From Euglena gracilis (Eukaryota > Euglenida > Euglenophyceae > Euglenales), in the NCBI GenBank assembly GCA_039621445.1, contig CP154956.1, positions 67,402,452-67,466,451 on the forward strand: a stretch of 64,000 nt of DNA, in the 5' to 3' direction. Below the pieces are notes generated by a model. It had not been told where the DNA came from. It did not search any database and saw nothing but the letters and a program-made list of their open reading frames with translations. Numbering within the stretch: position 1 is the first letter of the stretch; every line of letters begins with the position of its first letter. A program made the translations under genes and the position numbers. Positions 57,828-64,000 of this stretch are shown here, in pieces.

Positions 57828-57839
57828 CGTGGCAGGAAG

Positions 57840-58976
57840 AACAATGCTTTTAGGATTGGAAATGCCCCCCCTGGGGGGTCGCTAAAATGGCCAATGCTCG
57901 TCTCCGACTGGGGGGGGGGGAGGGTGGTCATTGGACAGGGGGGGGGGTGGACCCCAAGTCGGAGGAAAATTGACCGAAGATGGGGGTATATGGCCATTTT
58001 GGACTGTTTTTGGCCATTCTTGCCATTTCTTGACTTTGGTTGGCATTTTTGGCCATTTTTAGGCCATTTTGGTCATTTTTCACTGTTTTTGGCCAACTTT
58101 TAGCAATTTTGGCCGAACCAACATCATATGTATGCAAAAAGTTCATCTCTGACCGGGGGAGGGGGTGGTCGTCAGACAAGCCCGGTCGTTGGACAAAGGG
58201 GGGGGGTACAAAAAGTTGCCAACTTTGCACCTATGCATCATCATTGTGTGAGCGTTCCATTGTCCAAACAAACCCCTTTTTGGCTGAAAACATGATCAAT
58301 CACAAAAGAAGAAAGCAAAGTCGCTCGCGGCCAGTTGTTGTGCAACAGTGAAGCGGTCTCAACCTCATCATCAGAATCCGAAGAAGACATTTTCTAAAGA
58401 ACAAATAAAACACAGTTCCGAATGCTGAATGGCTACAGTTGTAAAGAAAAAAATTCCCAGGAAAAAAATCTCATTCGTGGTTATTCGTGATATTCGTGAT
58501 TATTCGTGATTTTCGGAAAATTCGAAATTCGTGGTGATTCGTGATTATTCGTGATTATTCGTGCCACGAATCAGAGGGAATCCCTGCACAGTTTCCCCTC
58601 CGTATGTCTGAAACAACCCAGGGGGTCCAGCCAACATTTACCTGCCGCAATTCTGAAAAACGCACGGGGGGTTCCAGCCAGCATTTAACAACCGTATTTC
58701 TAAAAAACCCAGGGGGGTCCAGCCAACATTTCCCAACCGTAATTCTAAGAAAAAACCCAGGGGTGGGCAGTCAACATTAAACCGAATTTTTGAAATAACC
58801 CAGGGCGGGTCCAGCCAAAATTTCCCTGCCGTATGTCTGAAAAAAACCAGGGGGGGGTCCACCCAAAATTTCTGTAATGTGTCTCCTTGCCGGCAATATG
58901 TTTTGCCCTGAAATCAGTGCAGCTGTAGCAACCCGTATGCCTAGCAATCCTCCCCCCCACCTCTACTACAAAAAAG
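57840..58976. other. Region without an assigned gene
   Basis: GGCCATTTT words at 57960-58110. At 57905-57955 and 58145-58207, elements with GACCGGGGGAGGGGGTGGTC and TTGGACA ends. At 58600-58870, five spaced copies of CCCAGGGGGGTCCAGCCAA-like words with a CCGTAT.TCTGAAA joint, a degenerate 55-60 bp tandem; a similar set lies at 56890-57080. No gene seen. Confidence 0.5.
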
Positions 58977-58978
58977 AG

Positions 58979-59148
58979 GTGTCGGACGCCGGTTCTGTCC
59001 AAAGCCCGGCGTTCCAAACGCCGGTTCCGTCCGAAGGACAGAACCGGCGTTTGGAACGCCGGGCTTTGGACAGAACCGGCGTCCGACACCTCTTGTTTAA
59101 GCCGGCGTTTTAGAGACGCCGGGTTCAGGACAGAACCGGCGTCCCCAA
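58979..59148. repeat. GACGCCGGTTCTGTCC palindrome element
   Basis: Two pairs of inverted CGGTTCTGTCC arms around AAAGCCCGGCGTTCCAAACG, then GCCGGCGTTTTAGAGACGCC and another arm. The arms pair over more than 50 bp. Confidence 0.8.
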
Positions 59149-59209
59149 CCTTCGGCCAAAGGACACTCCCAGGACCAATCTCCGACCACTGATCTGCAAT
59201 GTCACGCCA

Positions 59210-59655
59210 CTTTGCACTTCACCAAATTCCGGCGATCGCGAGGGTATTTCTGGCTGTGTCAATCGTCCAGGTATAAAATCACCCCTCGATCGAAAGCTCT
59301 TTTCATCAGACGACTGGTGATCACCACCAAATTCAGCCACGTCGCCTGGAGCTCTTATTTTCTGTCAGTGGGGAATCCTAATTTCACAACTCTGGTGCCC
59401 CCCCCAAGGCCCTCAGGTCGTTGATTCGAAGAGGAAAAGCGTTTCTGTAGGGTTTATTCAGCATCTTAAACCAAAAATCACTGAAAATTGCGACAAATTT
59501 CGACTCAGATTCTGGCCGATCCGACGATCGCGAGCGTATCTCGGGCTGCGTGCAACGTTAGGGTACCAAGTTACCCCTCGATCGAAAGCTCTTTTCAAAA
59601 GACGACCAGCGGTGCTCATCAGATCTTTCCACGCTGCACGGTACTCTATTTCCAA
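59210..59655. repeat. Diverged tandem pair with CCCTCGATCGAAAGCTCTTTTCA
   Basis: The block GGCGATCGCGAG, CACCCCTCGATCGAAAGCTC, GACGAC.GGTGAT occurs at 59228-59330 and again at 59521-59620. A similar two-copy pattern with CAATTGAAAGCTCTTCTCAA is seen at 40655 and 40950. Confidence 0.6.
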
Positions 59656-59707
59656 ATCTGGGCCAATTTTCACCAAATTTGGATATCCACCCTAGTGGTC
59701 CCCAGAT

Positions 59708-59938
59708 GGCAAAATTCATTGTCCTTGATGGTTGAAACACTCATACCAGCACCTTAGGGCCACTTTTGGGCACTTTTGGTGACCTTTTTAGGAATGAAAA
59801 TCGGACGCCGGGCTTTGGACAAAACCGGCGTTCCTAACGCCGGGCTTTAGGACAGAACCGGCGTCCGGAAGCCCGTGGGGGGGGACGCCGGTTCTGTCCT
59901 GAGCCCGGCGTCTCAAACGCCGGCTTAGAAACTGCAAA
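59708..59938. repeat. 230-bp duplicated block, copy 1
   Basis: From AAAATTCATTGTCCTTGATG through a GACGCCGGTTCTGTCC palindrome to AACGCCGGCTTA. It is nearly identical to 62470-62695, in the same orientation, 2.76 kb away. Confidence 0.85.
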
Positions 59939-60069
59939 ACGCTTGCCGTCAGTCATCCATGATATTTTGCATTCAGCAATTGTGCCTTTTATCCCCTTTC
60001 ATCCAAGGAGATTTTTGTTTCTGGGGTCACATTGGCACACTTTTTTTTTACACAAAATACAGTCCCAAA

Positions 60070-60200
60070 CCGGACGCCGGATTTTGGACAGAACCGGCGT
60101 TCCTAACGCCGGGTTTTAGGACAGAACCGGCGTCCGGAAAACCCGTGGGGGGGGACGCCGGTTCTGTCCTGAACACGGCGTCTCAAACGCCGGTTTATAT
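60070..60200. repeat. GACGCCGGTTCTGTCC palindrome element
   Basis: CGGACGCCGGATTTTGGACA, inverse, then GGGGGGGACGCCGGTTCTG and GCGTCTCAAACGCCGG. Same layout as 59796-59935. Confidence 0.8.
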
Positions 60201-60269
60201 AGCGAACGGGTAAACACTGAATGCAAAATAAAGAGGCAAATGGATAAATAGTTTTCAACAAGTTTGGCG

Positions 60270-60584
60270 CTGGGCGGTCCTTAAAGAAATAAAAAAAACA
60301 AAATTCTGCCGTCCCACACTCAATAAAAAATACAGGAAAATGGGCAAAGAAATTTGGCATTCTTCGTCGACAACAGGCCGATATCAGGGGGAAAAACTGA
60401 TTATTGGCATCCTGTGACCATCGACCAATCCACCCAAATCCTCCAAAAGTGTGTTTTTTTTGGACTTTTAATTTTGGACCCCGTTCAAAGTCCCAGTCCT
60501 GCCCTTGGTCGGCCCTTTGGCCGAAAGAGGGGCGGTGCTTAAGAAAATTAAAAAAAACTTTCCTGTCCCTTAAAGACTGCCCTG
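60270..60584. mobile_element. hAT-like CTGGGCGGTCC element, perfect 8-bp target duplication
   Basis: Ends CTGGGCGGTCCTTAAAG and CTTAAAGACTGCCCTG are imperfect inverted repeats. The flanks are GTTTGGCG on both sides (60262-60269 and 60585-60592), an exact 8-bp duplication. The 315-bp interior is A-rich and related to 57264-57561. No transposase. Confidence 0.85.
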
Positions 60585-60764
60585 GTTTGGCGGACATGGC
60601 GTAAATGGCAAACGGTTAAATGGTGAAAATAAAAATTAGGAGGACATGGCGCTTTTGTTGCAAATAGATTTTTGGTTTTCAACAAGTTTGACATGGCGTA
60701 TACAGTAAACGGGTAAACGGTAAAGCGGTGCGATACCAGACATGGCCTGTGTACAACAGTGGTT

Positions 60765-60930
60765 ACCTCCGAGGAGCCTCCGCGGAGGCTCCTCGGAGGC
60801 TCCAAGGTAACCAGGCTCTGCGGAGGCTCCAAGGTAACCAGGCTCCGCGGAGGCTCCAAGGTAACCAGGCTCCGCGGAGGCTCCAAGGTAACCAGGCTCC
60901 GCGGAGGCTCCTCGGAGGCTAGGTAACCAA
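60765..60930. repeat. 27-bp repeat AAGGTAACCAGGCTCCGCGG (AGGCTCC)
   Basis: Four almost exact tandem copies between GGTTACCTCCGAGGAGCC and GGCTCCTCGGAGGCTAGG. Confidence 0.9.
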
Positions 60931-60955
60931 AACTTAGGATTCCACATTTGCTGGG

Positions 60956-61053
60956 ACAGGGTCAGGGTTAGGGTTAGGGCTAGGGTTGAGTTTGGGTTAA
61001 GGATACGGTTAGGGCTGGAGATTAGGGTTAGGGTTAGGGATACGGTTAGGTTA
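60956..61053. repeat. Degenerate interstitial telomere-like repeat (TTAGGG type)
   Basis: GGGTTAGGGTTAGGGCTAGGG and further TTAGGG or variants cover about 95 bp. Confidence 0.8.
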
Positions 61054-61064
61054 TTTTGGGCGTG

Positions 61065-62150
61065 GGGGGGGGTCCGGGGGGGGGGGGGGGCGGCAGCCCC
61101 CCCCCCCCCCGAAGGAGGGCGTAGGCCGACCAAGTTAGCACAAAGGGGGGTTGTTGGGGGGCGCGTTTTGGCCATCCTTGCCATGCACACACAACAAGAT
61201 TTTGTTACGGTGCGCGTTTTGGCCATCCTTGCCTTGCACACACAAGGGGATATTGTAATTTTTGGCGGGGGGGGTCCGGGGGAGGGGGGCGGGAGCCCCC
61301 CCCCGCCCCCCGGAGGAGGCCGTAGGCCGACTAAGTTAGCACAAAGGGAGTTTGTTGGGGGGCGCGTTTTGGCCATCTTTCCCTTGCACACACAACAAGT
61401 TTTTGTTAGGGTGCGCGTTTTGTCACCCCTTGCCTTGCACACACAAGGGGATATTTTTATTTTGGGCGGGGGGGTCCGGGGCGGCGGCACCCCCCCCCAT
61501 CCCCCGGAGGAGGCCGTAGGCCGACTAAGTTAGCACAAAGGGAGTTTGTTGGGGGGCGCGTTTTGGCCATCCTTGCCTTGCACACACAAGGGGATATTGG
61601 CGGGGGGGGGGGGGGGGGGGGGGGGGGGCGGCAGCCCCCCCAGAGGAGGCCGTAGGCCGACTAAGTTAGCACAAAGGGAGTTTGTTGGGGGGCGCGTTTT
61701 GGCCATCCTTGCCTTGCACACACAAGGGGATATTGTTATTTTTGGCGGGGGGGGTCCGGGGGGGCGGCAGCCCCCCCCTCCCCCCGGAGGAGGCCGTAGG
61801 CCGACTAAGTTAGCACAAAGGGAGTTTGTTGGGGGGGCGCGTTTTGGCCATCCTTGCCTTGCACACACAAGGGGATATTGTTATTTTTGGCGGTGGGGGT
61901 CCGGGGGGGGGGGGCAGCAGCCCCCCCCCCCCCGGAGGAGGCCGTAGGCCGACTAAGTTAACACAAAGGGAGTTTGTTGGGGGGCGCGTTTTGGCCATCC
62001 TTGCCTTGCACAAACAAAAGGATTTTGTTAGGTTGCGTGTTTTGGCCACCGTTGCCTTGCACACACAAGGGGATATTGTTATTTTGGGCGAGGGGGTCGG
62101 GGGGGCGGCACCCCCCCCCGGAGGAGGCCGTAGGCCGACTAAGTTCATTA
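61065..62150. repeat. Tandem array of 136-201 bp units
   Basis: Six copies of TTGTTGGGGGGCGCGTTTTG begin at about 61151, 61352, 61546, 61682, 61826 and 61973. Each is followed by CTTGCACACACAAGGGGATA, a G tract then a C tract, and GGAGGCCGTAGGCCGACTAA. Long units contain an extra GCGCGTTTTGGCCATCCTTG sub-block. The Ala/Pro/Gly-rich frames on both strands are by-products. Confidence 0.9.
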
Positions 62151-62254
62151 GGGTCTCTTTCTTTAACATGGGACGTTTTTTTGCCAGTTTCAACCTCATT
62201 CCAATGCTTTTCCATGCATTTTGAGTCAATTTTACTGAATACTGATTCAAGTTT

Positions 62255-62448
62255 CCGGGGGGGGGGGGGCGGGGGCTTAAATTTCAAAAAAGGGGGGGGT
62301 AATGCGGATGATTGGAGGTCGGGCCGACCAGGTCGGCCCGACCTCCAATGGTCGATAGGCCATAGCCAATGGTCGGCCCGACCTAGGTCGGCCCGACCAT
62401 GGTCGGTACGACCTCCGGGATCGTCATAGCCAATCACCCGCACGGAGC
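62255..62448 (+). mobile_element. GGTCGGGCCGACC-family copy
   Basis: CTTAAATTTCAAAAAAGG, GGGGTAATGCGGATGATTGG, GGTCGGGCCGACC palindromes, GGTCGATAGGCCATAGCC and finally ATAGCCAATCACCCGCACGG. Confidence 0.7.
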
Positions 62449-62469
62449 CTATCCACCCCACTGGTCCCC

Positions 62470-62695
62470 AAACGAAAAAATTCATTGTCCTAGATGGTTG
62501 AAACACTCATACCAGCACCTTAGGGCCACTTTTGGGCACTTTTGGTGACTTTTTAGGAATGAAAACCGGACGGCGGGTTTTGGACAAAACCGGCGTTCCC
62601 AACGCCGGGTTTTAGGACAGAACCGGCGTCCGTAAAACCCGTGGGGGGGACGCCGGTTCTGTCCTGAACCCGGCGTCTCAAACGCCGGTTTAATG
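62470..62695. repeat. 230-bp duplicated block, copy 2
   Basis: TTCATTGTCCTAGATGGTTG through the palindrome to TCAAACGCCGGTTTAA. This is the partner of 59708-59938. A 28-bp repeat, TGCCCTAATGGAAAA(C/T)GTGTCA, follows at 62716-62770. Confidence 0.85.
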
Positions 62696-62802
62696 GAAAA
62701 CGTGCCTGACCACAGATGCCCTAATGGAAAACGTGTCATTGCCACAGATGCCCTAATGGAAAATGTGTCACCCCCCCCCCCTTTTTCCGCAGCCCTCCCA
62801 CT

Positions 62803-63360
62803 ATGGCTAAACGCACGGCAAATTTCTTGAATGGTCTTTTGCCACCTCCCCCTAGGACGGAACTGTTCCTGGCTGCTCTCGCGGTATACCAGCAAGATGC
62901 CAAGAAGCCGAAGGTTGACCCCCTTCATGGCACCTTGCTGACACAGGGCAACACGAAGAAAAAGTCTGGCACCGTAGGTGCAGAGCTTGCTGCTGATGCC
63001 AACTGTTTGGAGTTCGCCAAACTGTGTCAACATCGGCAAGCATCTTATCCGGAGCTGGATGCTTTCTTTGTTGCCTGGACGGGATGGGAGCTGGAACCCA
63101 GCCTGTTGTTCGATGAGGCGAGCGTCATTGAACAATGTGTGGCTCAACGTGCGCAGCAGTCGGGAAGTATTTTCGTTTCAGGGAATCGTTCGGCAACCTC
63201 TTTTCATAAATACGTGAATGCCGTCACTCAGGCATTCCGCAAAACCACGACCGAGGGAGTTGTGTTGTCTTCCTCAGGGCGCCAATTCCCCCACTTCAAC
63301 GAGCTGTTTTCGCGTTCCCTGGAACGCGAACGTGCGCGGAAGGCAGTGTCAACTGTGGTT
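62803..63360 (+). CDS. Exon-like open frame of unknown function
   Basis: The frame follows acceptors at 62792 (CTTTTTCCGCAG) and 62854 (CCTCCCCCTAG). It reads MAKRTANFLNGLL, RTELFLAALAVYQQDAKKPK, DANCLEFAKLCQHRQASYPE, LDAFFVAWTGWELEPSLLFD and SLERERARKAVSTVV. Composition is even and protein-like for about 185 codons. The frame then runs into a GGCGCCAAAG repeat at 63360, so the exon ends at or before that point. The minus strand is also open, but less convincing. It may belong to a gene continuing beyond the window or to a mobile element. Confidence 0.45.
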
Positions 63361-63500
63361 CGGCGCCAAAGCCCAAAAATTGACCCCCCCCCCAAGTGTC
63401 CCCTGCCTCACAATGGCCGTTTTGGCAAAATTGTCCCCCCCCCTCAAAGGGGCCATTTTCTCTTGGCGCCGAAGGCGCCAAAGCCCAAAAATTGACCCCC
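63360..63500. mobile_element. GGCGCCAAAG inverted element
   Basis: CGGCGCCAAAGCCCAAAAAT with ACCCCCCCCCC, then a GGCCATTTTCTCTTGGCGCC end, followed by a second partial GGCGCCAAAG copy. Related to 45700-45835. Confidence 0.5.
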
Positions 63501-63574
63501 CCCAAATTCTTTTATTTCTACATCATTGGGATGTTTCCGGGTCCAAATACTGTGAACACAGTTTTCTTGGTCCA

Positions 63575-63850
63575 GGGTTGATCAATTAACTGACTGTTTT
63601 GGGTCAACCGATTAAATTAACTGCCCCCCTCGGTTAACCGATTAACCGATCTCCTGCAAGAGAAAGAAACTCAAACAGCATTTGAACAAAATTCCTCCAA
63701 AAATTTTTCTAGCGAGAAGAAAAAGTATGTCACCTGTCCAGATATTCAAAGCCTTTAACCGATTGGTTAACTGACCCCCCCCCTCGACTAGTCGATTAAC
63801 TGGGGGGGTCGTAGTCGATTAACCGAACTTTGGTTAACCATACAACCCTG
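63575..63850. repeat. GGTTAACCGATTAACC-rich minisatellite
   Basis: Repeated (GG)TTAACCGATTAAC words and variants such as CGACTAGTCGATTAACTG, in several short clusters separated by C tracts. A similar cluster is at 46560-46640. Confidence 0.75.
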
Positions 63851-63851
63851 C

Positions 63852-63990
63852 TTGGTCGGAGTCCGTGTTTAGAAACACAGACTGAGGTCAAAGTCTGTGT
63901 TTCTAAACACGGACTTCGGCACGTCAAAGTCTGTGTTTAGAAACACAGACTTTGACCAAAGCCATGTTGCTATAAACACAGACTTAAACA
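63852..63990. repeat. Inverted repeats of GTCTGTGTTTAGAAACACAGAC
   Basis: At least four words of the type GTGTTTAGAAACACAGACT are present; each half is the inverse of the other. The same words occur at 47515-47670, where CTGCGTTTCGAAACGCAGAC-like arms are seen. Confidence 0.75.
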
Positions 63991-64000
63991 AGAACAGTGT

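Noticed and set aside
60636-61947. Frames of up to 284 codons rich in Pro, Gly and Ala
   Set aside because: They follow the 136-201 bp tandem array and the 27-bp repeat on both strands; there is no gene-like composition.

Overview
This is a stretch of a repeat-rich nuclear genome from a eukaryote, most likely a microbial eukaryote or alga whose lineage I cannot fix. The evidence is spliced genes with GT-AG introns, a mitochondrial inner-membrane protease gene with a targeting presequence, TTAGGG-type interstitial repeats, microsatellites, a 6 kb satellite and many short non-autonomous transposons. No bacterial-type operon, rRNA or convincing tRNA was seen. Most long open frames are chance frames in low-complexity DNA.

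The one gene I can name is on the minus strand between 45653 and 24001: the N-terminal part of a mitochondrial m-AAA protease (AFG3/Yta10 type, FtsH family). Seven exons join without a frame break into 315 codons. They encode a presequence, an acidic linker, TM1, the intermembrane-space domain, TM2 and the start of the AAA+ domain. Introns 3, 4 and 5 are about 10.2, 4.1 and 6.0 kb, while introns 1 and 2 are only 26 and 47 nt. The Walker A/B, second-region-of-homology and zinc-protease exons were not found to the left. Instead, a convergent plus-strand gene (about 19475-23797) occupies the position where they would be expected. Either the protease is truncated here, or that gene lies inside a seventh intron of more than 24 kb.

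Other probable genes are unidentified. They are the plus-strand gene at 19475-23797, ending in a tail with one membrane segment; a minus-strand gene starting at 15741 whose first two exons join in frame; candidate plus-strand exons at 7617-9190; and a plus-strand exon-like frame at 62803-63360.

The rest is repeat landscape. I could define several transposon families from their ends. One has CAGGGG termini with perfect 7-bp target duplications (16511, 30756, 38439). A hAT-like CAGGGCGGTCC family has 8-bp duplications (3538, 60270, and a nested pair at 57264-57839). A 26-bp-TIR element lies at 18361, and AAATAATACCCC and CTACCCG elements are also present. A satellite of 71/88-bp monomers fills 48833-55120 and is bracketed by inverted copies of a GGTCGGGCCGACC palindrome family. 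Long G or C homopolymers occur throughout.
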